Part shown: positions 1 through 6,030 of the stretch, piece by piece
Layout: each line of letters opens with the position of its first letter
How positions within the stretch are numbered: the first letter of the stretch is position 1
NCBI GenBank assembly: GCA_027487055.1
Contig: JAIYEJ010000237.1
Coordinates: 1 to 10,464 of the forward strand
Reading direction: 5' to 3'
DNA length: 10,464 nt
DNA from: Methylotenera sp.
GTDB taxonomy: Bacteria > Pseudomonadota > Gammaproteobacteria > Burkholderiales > Methylophilaceae
Translations under genes and position numbers: made by a program
The notes under the pieces: model-generated
Told to the model about the DNA's origin: nothing
The model's database searches: none
What the model saw: the letters and a program-made list of their open reading frames with translations, nothing else

Positions 1-17
1 TAGGCATGATTGACTTG

Positions 18-23
18 TATAAT
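18..23 (+). promoter_or_regulatory. Candidate -10 box for the phosphotransferase gene
   Basis: A perfect TATAAT lies 38 bases before the ATG at 62, which would give a transcript start near base 30 and a leader of about 30 bases. The matching -35 hexamer would fall at or beyond the left edge of the window, so it cannot be checked. No clear Shine-Dalgarno site lies between the box and the ATG. Confidence 0.4.
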
Positions 24-61
24 ACATTTTTTGATTGCAAGTCATAATATACGCTTTTTTT

Positions 62-937
62 ATGCTAACTTACCCGCAATTAACCTCAGCTGAGCAAGCT
101 AATTTACCTAAATTACTTGCAAAACCTATTGCGATGCCAAGCAAGTTTGATGACAGCACACATCACATTTGGCACTGCCAAACTGCGGATGGTGAGATGG
201 TACTCAAGGTATGTAATCAATTGGCGATTAAGCAATCCACTTTTTGGTTGGGGCTTAACCATTTATTTAATGCAGACTTTCCTAATAACCTAGCTTATAT
301 CGAACGTATGCATCATTTATTAGTGCAAAAGGTCGCGCTGCCAATACCACAGTATGTGGCATCTGCGTCCGATCGCTTTGTACTGACGCGCTTTTTAGCA
401 GGACATGATTTAAAAACAAACCAAATCAATAAGGCACAAGTCGTAGCCTTGGCAAACCATATTGCGCTCTTACACCAATACACTTACAAACAGTGGGGTA
501 GTTTGCATGCGCCAATGTTCGCCACTCAAGATTGGGGTAATCGTTTACATACAACCCTTTGCTATTTAGTCACGCAACGTGGATTATCGATGACTGAATC
601 ACTGATTGAAAAAATTTTATCTGAAGCAAAAGATATCCAAGAAAATATATTTGTAGCCATGATGCTAGATTTGCGCTGGGACCAACTACGCAGTTTAGAG
701 AATGGTGAATTAGCGCTAATTGATTTAGATGCATTTGTAATTGCCCCAAATAATCTAGACTTAGTACTTTTGCAATATCTGCTTACCCCTAAGCAATGGC
801 TTTTGTTTAAAGCCCAATACTGCCAAGTGCACACTTGGCCGGACTACACCCAACAAAAACCCTGCTATCAATTGCTCTTGTTTTTAATGAACGTATTAGG
901 TGAGACAAATTTAACACGCTGGATGGGTCAAATTTAA
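62..937 (+). CDS. APH/choline-kinase-fold phosphotransferase, possibly a thiamine (vitamin) kinase
   Basis: This 291-residue soluble protein resembles the aminoglycoside phosphotransferase / choline kinase / thiamine kinase superfamily, but is divergent. Visible landmarks are a VLKV segment with a candidate ATP-binding lysine (Lys49), a mid-protein ALANHIALLHQ helix, and a catalytic-loop-like LDLRWDQ with Asp203. An IDLD motif (Asp221, Asp223) sits in the metal-binding DFG-like position. The usual HGDxxxxN loop is altered: His is replaced by Leu and the Asn position appears to be Gln208. I chose the ATG at 62. An in-frame TTG at 35 would add nine residues but sits almost on the predicted transcript start; neither start has a good Shine-Dalgarno site. 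The gene converges on a thiamine transport operon and ends 9 bases from pnuT. Phosphorylating imported thiamine would trap it, but the substrate is inferred from context only; another small alcohol is possible. Confidence 0.6.
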   Translation: MLTYPQLTSAEQANLPKLLAKPIAMPSKFDDSTHHIWHCQTADGEMVLKVCNQLAIKQSTFWLGLNHLFNADFPNNLAYIERMHHLLVQKVALPIPQYVASASDRFVLTRFLAGHDLKTNQINKAQVVALANHIALLHQYTYKQWGSLHAPMFATQDWGNRLHTTLCYLVTQRGLSMTESLIEKILSEAKDIQENIFVAMMLDLRWDQLRSLENGELALIDLDAFVIAPNNLDLVLLQYLLTPKQWLLFKAQYCQVHTWPDYTQQKPCYQLLLFLMNVLGETNLTRWMGQI

Positions 938-946
938 TAGTGATTT

Positions 947-1567
947 TTAATGCACTTGCTGTTTATAGACCTTCACCCAAGCCACATAACCCGTAATCGC
1001 CATCAGCGTATTCAACACAAATAACAACATGGTTGCGTAATAGCCTGTTTGAAAATACAAAACGGTAGCCGCTACATCAATCACTACCCAATACAGCCAG
1101 TTTTCCAAAACTTTTTTCGCAATTAGCCAAGTGTTCAGCACCGAAAACACTGTGGTGTAAGCATCTAACATAGGACTTTGCGAATGGCCATTTTTTTGCA
1201 AATAATAGCCAACCATGCTACTTAACATGACGCCCACAACAACAAATATCGAATGCTGTCGCCATCGCCAGCGGCTAATCATTATAGCGTTTGTTTGTGC
1301 GCCACGGTTTCGCCAAAGCCAAAAACCATAAATTGCCATGCCCATATAATAAAAATTGAGTAGGGCTTGCATGGGAAGCTGGCCATCCCAAAAAAGTACT
1401 GTATAAATCAGCGTACTAAAAAATGCAAACAGCCAACACCATTTTGATTCTTTTGCGGCTAGTAAAATATAGGCAACACCCATCAATGCCGCCACGATTT
1501 CCCAGCTGGACATTTTATGCAAAGCGAGCAATATTTCTTCTAACATATTTTTAGACGTCCACGACAT
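947..1567 (-). CDS. pnuT: PnuC-family vitamin transporter, PnuT-like (thiamine)
   Basis: This 206-residue very hydrophobic protein has about seven membrane segments, as expected for the PnuC family of inner-membrane vitamin facilitators. Family-like features include N71 with the Y74...YG81-W83-W85 cluster, and the conserved block at residues 134-164 with LDAYTT, LNTW, KKVLENWLYW and an Asp at 164. PnuC members carry nicotinamide riboside, PnuT members thiamine and PnuX members riboflavin. Here the thiamine assignment rests on position: it is the last gene behind a TPP riboswitch and a TonB-dependent receptor. Transport in this family is by facilitated diffusion, so uptake depends on intracellular trapping. 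The ATG at 1567 overlaps the end of the preceding gene by 17 bases, suggesting translational coupling. A second ATG at 1546 (residue 8), just after that gene's stop, is an equally possible start. No terminator is visible after the stop. Confidence 0.8.
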   Translation of the reverse strand: MSWTSKNMLEEILLALHKMSSWEIVAALMGVAYILLAAKESKWCWLFAFFSTLIYTVLFWDGQLPMQALLNFYYMGMAIYGFWLWRNRGAQTNAIMISRWRWRQHSIFVVVGVMLSSMVGYYLQKNGHSQSPMLDAYTTVFSVLNTWLIAKKVLENWLYWVVIDVAATVLYFQTGYYATMLLFVLNTLMAITGYVAWVKVYKQQVH

Positions 1568-1811
1568 CGGCTCTGTCTGTGCCGATAAACTTCATCACAA
1601 ACACACTATGTGGCAGGGCATTAAACACAGCTTCCATTTCCGCATCCAAGCAATCCATCACGTCACGGTATTCACCGAAAACCTGAGTTGCCAAACTATT
1701 GCGTTTCACCACTAATCTTGGATTGGTTTCCAATTTGGCGATAAATGCCAAAATCGGCTCCACATAACCCTCGGTTAAAGGGTACAAACTAATATCCACT
1801 GAAATACGCAT
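1551..1811 (-). CDS. YkoF/YqgV-like thiamine-binding domain protein
   Basis: This 86-residue protein matches the small MTH1187/YqgV/YkoF fold family (PF01910) that binds thiamine or hydroxymethylpyrimidine. I recognise it by the opening beta strand with a YPL turn (residues 10-12), the helix that follows, and the central segment NSLATQVFGEYRDVMD (residues 38-53). That segment resembles the T-x-[IV]-x-GE-x-x-x-VM motif of the family. No signal peptide or membrane segment is visible, so it should be cytoplasmic. The ATG at 1811 has an AAGGA Shine-Dalgarno site six bases upstream. It lies 49 bases after the receptor gene and overlaps pnuT, so it should be in the same TPP-controlled transcript. 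In Bacillus, YkoF accompanies an ABC-type thiamine precursor transporter; pairing with PnuT is less familiar. A likely role is binding or buffering the imported vitamin, which is an inference. Confidence 0.75.
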   Translation of the reverse strand: MRISVDISLYPLTEGYVEPILAFIAKLETNPRLVVKRNSLATQVFGEYRDVMDCLDAEMEAVFNALPHSVFVMKFIGTDRADVVDV

Positions 1812-1860
1812 ACGAAATCCTTAAATTAAAATATAAAGAGGGCAATCTAGCACCTTATGA

Positions 1861-3936
1861 TTAATAGTCGTAGCTGACTGTAATTCCAGCGACGCGAGGT
1901 TCACCAAACTGAACATATTGCTCTTCCAGATACCCTTTGGCAGGATTATTACCAAAGAAAAAACCTCGTGTGGCGTAGTCTTTATCAAACAAGTTTCTAA
2001 CCCATGCACGTACTTTCCAATGTTTGTCGTAGTTGTAATCTGCACTGGCATTTACAATCGAAAATGCGTTGGATTTTGCGTTGTGGCTATCTGAAAAATA
2101 AAAGTCATCTTTACCTTCTACGTTAGCACGCAATGTTAAAGCATCATTCATGAAATATTCTGAACCTAGATTAAACGTGTAGTTAGGTGCGTGCGCCACT
2201 TGTCGGCCATCAAAACTTACGCCTCTTACTGAGTGATTTTGAAAAGTAGCATCAAGCAAGCCAATCGAACCTAGCAAACGCACTTTATCTGTCATAAACC
2301 AGTCAACACTAGCCTCTAAACCTTGATGGGTAGCATTTGAAGCATTGCCAGTAAATTCAAGAAATTGCACTCCATTTGCAATAGAATTTTCTACCTGTGC
2401 ATTTATTCTATCTGTATAGAATACTGCCAGTGAAGTTTTTAGCCGTTCTTCAAGCCAGCTAGACTTTAAGCCTAACTCTAAAGTCACATTGTATTCCGAA
2501 CGAAAACTTCGCTCGCTTAATGGTAATGCTGCATTATTATTTACACCACCTGATTTATAGCCACGCGCAAATGTAGAGTAAACCATATGGTGGTCACTGG
2601 CTTGGTAATTTAGACCAATTTTTCCACCAAATAAACCTTCATTTTGATTAATTTTTAATGCATCTGAATCTGTATAATTCGCTTTAAAATACTCAATACG
2701 CGCACCTGTGATTAGGGTTAACTTGTCGGTTAAACGCGTATCTAATTGACCATATATCGCCGTATTTTGTGTGTTGTAATCTCCATCTCTTACTTGTGCT
2801 CCAAAAATTCCAAAATCAGAGTTTTGAGCAAAAGCTTCATCTTGATCAAGGAAAAACAGACCAATTGTCCAATCAGTAGAGTCATTAAAAATACGGCCTT
2901 CTCTATCGGATAAAGCTCGCAGTTCAAACGAGTAATTTTCACGTTTTCGGTCAAATCGCTCAAAACCGATGTATGGAAATAGCGCTGGGTCAAATTGGCC
3001 GTCAAAACCCCAGTCAGCATCGTAACTATATAAAATATCACTCTTAAGATAAGTCGCTTCCGATTGAATAATTATCGCATCAGATACTTGCCAGTTGGCT
3101 TTTAGCGCAAAAGCATTAGTTAGTTGGTTATCTTCACCCGGGTTATCTGAGAGACTGTTGCGGCTATTATCTAAGGTAAATCCATCATAGCCATTATCAA
3201 TATTGAGATGGATATAGCTTAAATCGACCGTTAAATCATCAGAAGCCAATAGTTTTAATTTGCCACGGAAAGTTAGCTCATCTTGATTTTGGGTGTTGTC
3301 ACGATTTAAAAAATCGTTATCAATATAACCATCTGATTTGTGGGTGTAAATAGCAGCGCGACCTAATAATTTATCTTCTACCAGAGTGCCACCAGCCGCA
3401 GCACCAAAATTTTGGGTATTGAATTCAGCAAAGCCTGTTTCCGCATGCATTTGAAATTCTTTTGTTGGCTCTGAACTACGCATATTAATGGTACCTGCCA
3501 AGGCATTAGTGCCAAATTTAGTACCTTGAGGACCACGTAAAATTTCAATCGAATCAATATCAAATAAGGTTCCCGCCCCACCTGTTCGACTAAAATCAAT
3601 ACCATCAATGACTAAACCTACTGATGGATTCAATGGTGCGCTAAATTGGCTACGTTCTCCAATACCACGAATTTGAAAAAACTGCCCACGCGATGCACCA
3701 CTTGAAAGATTGACATTTGGTGCAAGGTTGAGGACTTCTTCTAGATGTTGTGCACCACGCGCTTCTATGGTTTCTTGGTCAATTTCGGTCAAGCTGACTG
3801 CTGTGGATTGAGCAGTTTTTGGGCGAAAATCAGCACTAACCACAACATCATCCAGCGCAATTTCATTATCTTGCGCATAAATGGTTTGGGCAATAATAAG
3901 TCCGATTAAAGACAGAGATTTTGTAACAGTTTTCAA
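1861..3936 (-). CDS. TonB-dependent outer-membrane receptor, probably for thiamine
   Basis: This is a 691-residue TonB-dependent receptor. Residues 1-21 form a classic signal peptide (KTVTK, hydrophobic core, cleavage after IYA). A TonB-box-like LDDVVVSA follows at about 28-35. The plug domain spans roughly 41-157 and contains FFQIRGIGERSQF and RGPQGTKFG; the rest is a 22-strand-type beta barrel ending in a C-terminal aromatic residue (SYDY). I place the start at the TTG at 3936 because GAAAGGA lies 6 bases upstream and the signal peptide then starts properly. The ATG codons at 3960 and 3957 would add MMLIERII, have no Shine-Dalgarno site, and lie inside a predicted regulatory hairpin. The TPP riboswitch immediately upstream and the downstream binding protein and PnuT point to thiamine or its phosphates as substrate. 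General sequence alone would not distinguish it from siderophore or B12 receptors. Confidence 0.9.
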   Translation of the reverse strand: MKTVTKSLSLIGLIIAQTIYAQDNEIALDDVVVSADFRPKTAQSTAVSLTEIDQETIEARGAQHLEEVLNLAPNVNLSSGASRGQFFQIRGIGERSQFSAPLNPSVGLVIDGIDFSRTGGAGTLFDIDSIEILRGPQGTKFGTNALAGTINMRSSEPTKEFQMHAETGFAEFNTQNFGAAAGGTLVEDKLLGRAAIYTHKSDGYIDNDFLNRDNTQNQDELTFRGKLKLLASDDLTVDLSYIHLNIDNGYDGFTLDNSRNSLSDNPGEDNQLTNAFALKANWQVSDAIIIQSEATYLKSDILYSYDADWGFDGQFDPALFPYIGFERFDRKRENYSFELRALSDREGRIFNDSTDWTIGLFFLDQDEAFAQNSDFGIFGAQVRDGDYNTQNTAIYGQLDTRLTDKLTLITGARIEYFKANYTDSDALKINQNEGLFGGKIGLNYQASDHHMVYSTFARGYKSGGVNNNAALPLSERSFRSEYNVTLELGLKSSWLEERLKTSLAVFYTDRINAQVENSIANGVQFLEFTGNASNATHQGLEASVDWFMTDKVRLLGSIGLLDATFQNHSVRGVSFDGRQVAHAPNYTFNLGSEYFMNDALTLRANVEGKDDFYFSDSHNAKSNAFSIVNASADYNYDKHWKVRAWVRNLFDKDYATRGFFFGNNPAKGYLEEQYVQFGEPRVAGITVSYDY

Positions 3937-3941
3937 GATTA

Positions 3942-3968
3942 TCCTTTCTATTAACATCATAAAAAGGA
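3942..3968 (-). promoter_or_regulatory. Shine-Dalgarno-sequestering hairpin of the TPP riboswitch
   Basis: Read on the minus strand, UCCUUUUUA (3968-3960) can pair with UAGAAAGGA (3950-3942) over nine base pairs, one of them G-U, around a 9-base loop. The right arm contains the GAAAGGA ribosome binding site for the TTG start at 3936, so this hairpin would block translation of the receptor. Found by eye; no folding energy was computed. Confidence 0.6.
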
Positions 3969-4056
3969 CAGGTAAGAGAATTGCAACAATGCTGAAACAT
4001 TGAAAATAATTCTATAAGTCAATGTACTACATTGAATGTTGATGCTCTGCCTGTCC
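3966..4056 (-). promoter_or_regulatory. Anti-sequestor pairing in the riboswitch expression platform
   Basis: GGACAGG (4056-4050) in the 3' end of the TPP aptamer is the exact complement of CCUGUCC (3972-3966) in the leader. After a small internal loop the pairing can extend by AGAG (4048-4045) with CUCU (3978-3975). It is mutually exclusive with P1 at 4050-4052 and with the Shine-Dalgarno sequestor at 3966-3968. This is the geometry expected for a ligand-dependent switch: without TPP the long helix forms and frees the ribosome site; with TPP P1 forms and the sequestor can fold. The pairings are seen in the sequence; the polarity is inferred. Confidence 0.55.
3987..4035 (-). repeat. Two small inverted repeats within the riboswitch leader
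   Basis: A 17-base perfect palindrome, TCAATGTA-c-TACATTGA, lies at 4019-4035. A second stem, CAATG...CATTG, lies at 3987-4002 with a 6-base loop. Both would fit inside the loop closed by the anti-sequestor helix and bring its two distant arms together. Because both contain CAATG and CATTG, they can also pair with each other. Confidence 0.5.
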
Positions 4057-4135
4057 CTACGCCAGTATTATCTGGATCAGGTTCATTGGGTCCCTCGCTT
4101 TCGCGAGATCTCAGGCGGTTAGGCCACCCCAAGGC
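4049..4135 (-). promoter_or_regulatory. TPP (thiamine pyrophosphate) riboswitch aptamer
   Basis: The minus strand carries the THI-box elements in order: GGGGUG (4130-4125), the invariant CUGAGA (4114-4109), GAACCUGAUC (4084-4075), and CCAGAUAAUACUGGCGUAGGG ending at 4055. P1 pairs GCCU (4135-4132) with AGGC (4052-4049); P2 is a short GGC/GCC stem. The optional P3 arm is a CUCGC/GCGAG stem capped by a GAAA tetraloop (4107-4094), and P5 is CCAG/CUGG. TPP riboswitches normally lower expression of thiamine synthesis or uptake genes when TPP is plentiful. It lies about 112 bases upstream of the receptor start and should control all three downstream minus-strand genes. Confidence 0.97.
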
Positions 4136-4158
4136 TTTTGATTTTGCAATCAGATTAA

Positions 4159-4164
4159 ATTATA
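4159..4164 (-). promoter_or_regulatory. Candidate -10 box for the TPP-controlled operon
   Basis: A perfect TATAAT on the minus strand lies 23 bases upstream of the aptamer's P1, placing the transcript start near 4150 and the aptamer close to the 5' end of the RNA. The -35 region is weak: CTAGCA at 18-base spacing matches three of six consensus positions. Confidence 0.55.
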
Positions 4165-4189
4165 CGTTTTATTTGCCTACAATGCTAGA

Positions 4190-4374
4190 AAAGCCAAGCA
4201 AGAATGCCAGCTAATGCTAGCTTTTTATTTTTATTCAGAACTTGCACAGTCCAATAAACTTCGACATGACTAGAAGTTGCATGAATATTAGGTATCACAG
4301 AACATCCTTAAAGATAAAATTGGGTAACGTGCTTCCAAGCTCATTTGAATTCCAAATGTAGTCGGGGTTTTGCC
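4190..4374. other. Intergenic stretch between the dps stop and the riboswitch promoter
   Basis: I see no gene here. It holds a near-palindrome around GAATTC (4342-4358, CATTTG...CAAATG, 5-base loop) just downstream of dps on the minus strand. A short AGCTA...TAGCT stem (4209-4222) is followed by T residues on the plus strand. Neither is a convincing terminator. Confidence 0.3.
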
Positions 4375-4839
4375 TTATTTTTCAAGTAAACTACGCAACA
4401 TCCAAGCGGTTTTTTCGTGTAATTGCATCCGTTGCGTCAGCAAATCAGCACTGGCTTCGTCAGAGGCTTTATCTACCACAGGGAATATTGACCTTGCCGT
4501 GCGGACCACAGCCTCGTGCCCTGCTACCAGTTCTTTAATCATGGCTTCTGCTTTTGGCACACCATTGGCTTCTTTTATCGAAGTAAGCTTAGCAAACTGG
4601 CTGTAAGTGCCAGGCGCATAAACATCTAATGAGCGAATACGTTCCGCCACCAAATCAACCGCCAAAGCCAGCTCAGTGTATTGGGTTTCAAACATCAAAT
4701 GCAGAGTATTGAACATGGGACCTGTGACGTTCCAGTGAAAGTAATGGGTTTTTAAATACAAGGTATAAGTATCTGCCAAGAGATGTGATAAACCTTCTGC
4801 AATTTTTTTACGGTCTTTTTCGTTAATGCCAATGTCCAT
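4375..4839 (-). CDS. dps: Dps-family ferritin-like DNA-protection protein
   Basis: This 154-residue protein is a clear Dps (DNA-binding protein from starved cells), a 12-subunit cage. It oxidises Fe(II) with peroxide, stores the iron, and thereby protects DNA from hydroxyl radicals. The family signature HYFHWNVTGPMFNTLH is present. The inter-subunit ferroxidase ligands are all there: His35, His47, Glu51, Asp62 and Glu66, the last two within LAVDLVAERI. The length is typical. The N-terminal stretch MDIGINEKDRKK is short but carries lysine and arginine, so some DNA binding is possible. The ATG at 4839 has a strong AAAGGAGAA Shine-Dalgarno site. It lies 36 bases after the dehydrogenase gene on the same strand, so the two may be co-transcribed; no OxyR-type site was identified. 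Confidence 0.95.
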   Translation of the reverse strand: MDIGINEKDRKKIAEGLSHLLADTYTLYLKTHYFHWNVTGPMFNTLHLMFETQYTELALAVDLVAERIRSLDVYAPGTYSQFAKLTSIKEANGVPKAEAMIKELVAGHEAVVRTARSIFPVVDKASDEASADLLTQRMQLHEKTAWMLRSLLEK

Positions 4840-4875
4840 GTTCGTTCTCCTTTATTTCATTATTACAGTGTGCGC

Positions 4876-5886
4876 TTAAAATTCTTCTAAAACAATTTTC
4901 CCAATCGCTTTTCCACTTTCCACCAGTGCATGTGCTTTTCGCATGTTGGTGGCATTGATCGGTCGCAAGACTTCTGAAACGGTGGTACGGATATGGCCTG
5001 CCTCAATCTCTTTCGCCACAAAGTTTAATAAATGATGTTGTTCTATCATGTCGGGTGTTTGGTGCATGCTGCGCGCAAACATAAACTCCCAATGCAGACT
5101 TGCGGCTTTAGTTTTCATTCCAGCCATAGGCATAGGCAAATTAGTATCATCAATACTCACAATACCTCCTTGGGGGCGGATAAGTTCTACTGCGGCTTCC
5201 CAATGACGCATATCATTAAATATAGCAATGTAATCTACAAACTTAAACCCTTGTGCACGCACTTGCTCAACCAAATGCTCTTTGTGATTCACAACAAAAT
5301 CTGCTCCAAGCTCTTTCACCCAAGCGACTGTTTCAACGCGCGAAGCGGTTGCAATCACTTTTAGACCTGCGCGTTTGGCTAGTTGTATGCCGATAGAGCC
5401 CACACCGCCGCTGGCGCCGACTATCAAGATGCTTTGCCCTGCATTTGCGCCATCACTGTTTATCCTTAAACGATCAAAAAACGCTTCATACGCGGTAATC
5501 GTGGTGAGTGGTAAAGCCGCGGCCTTAGCATGCGATAAACTGGCTGGCTTATGGCCAACGATGCGCTCATCCACCAACTGAAATTGGGCGTAGGAGCCAG
5601 AGCGCGTAAGATCGCCTGCATAATACACAGGGTCACCTATTTTAAACAAAGTTACCTCTGGCCCCACAGCTTGCACCATTCCACTGGCATCCCAGCCAAT
5701 CACGCGGGGCGTAGCCTCAACCTTATCTTTGGGTGCGCGCACTTTAATATCCACTGGGTTGATGGCAACAGCATGCACCGCCACCAATACATCACGGCCT
5801 GACGGCGTGGGCGTGGGTAAATCCACATCTAAAAACGAATTTGGTTCTGAGATCGGTAGATAGTGGGTAAAAGCAACTGCTTTCAT
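4876..5886 (-). CDS. Medium-chain dehydrogenase/reductase, quinone-oxidoreductase-like (AL_MDR type)
   Basis: This 336-residue protein belongs to the MDR superfamily and is of the kind often annotated 'zinc-binding alcohol dehydrogenase family' or NADPH:quinone reductase. The N-terminal GroES-like domain starts with MKAVAF and includes NPVDIKVR and VIGWDASGMVQAVG near residues 43-75. The Rossmann domain has the nucleotide-binding motif GASGGVG at residues 157-163, and the C-terminus has the family's GKIVLE ending. The cysteine/histidine pattern of true zinc alcohol dehydrogenases is not apparent, so I expect a zinc-free NADPH-dependent reductase of quinones or reactive enones. The ATG at 5886 follows an AAGGA site. 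It precedes dps on the same strand and is divergent from rluB. The exact substrate cannot be told from sequence. Confidence 0.88.
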   Translation of the reverse strand: MKAVAFTHYLPISEPNSFLDVDLPTPTPSGRDVLVAVHAVAINPVDIKVRAPKDKVEATPRVIGWDASGMVQAVGPEVTLFKIGDPVYYAGDLTRSGSYAQFQLVDERIVGHKPASLSHAKAAALPLTTITAYEAFFDRLRINSDGANAGQSILIVGASGGVGSIGIQLAKRAGLKVIATASRVETVAWVKELGADFVVNHKEHLVEQVRAQGFKFVDYIAIFNDMRHWEAAVELIRPQGGIVSIDDTNLPMPMAGMKTKAASLHWEFMFARSMHQTPDMIEQHHLLNFVAKEIEAGHIRTTVSEVLRPINATNMRKAHALVESGKAIGKIVLEEF

Positions 5887-6030
5887 GGATGATCCTTATT
5901 TTAAGTTTGTGGATTAAATTTGACATACTTTAATGACTATTTTGCATGATGACTAGCAAAACACCGAATAAATAAAAGGCATACGCATTAATTTGGTAAA
6001 ATAGCTTTAAAATTAAATGAATAGACTATT

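Noticed and set aside
35..61. TTG at 35 as the start of the phosphotransferase
   Set aside because: It would sit only a few bases from the predicted transcript start, has no ribosome site, and the added residues (QVIIYAFF) do not resemble the soluble kinase fold.
4032..4214. Plus-strand open frame of 60 codons across the riboswitch
   Set aside because: It reads antisense through the conserved TPP aptamer, has no ribosome site and no recognisable protein features.
4209..4222. AGCTA/TAGCT hairpin with T-run as a plus-strand terminator
   Set aside because: The stem is only five pairs and AT-rich, and no plus-strand gene ends before it.
4342..4358. CATTTG...CAAATG hairpin as the dps terminator
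   Set aside because: It is downstream of dps on the minus strand but AT-rich and lacks a following U-run; it may be only an EcoRI-like near-palindrome by chance.
5920..5925. TTGACA as a -35 box for rluB
   Set aside because: No acceptable -10 hexamer lies 15-19 bases downstream (the position reads TTTGCATG), so it is probably a chance match.
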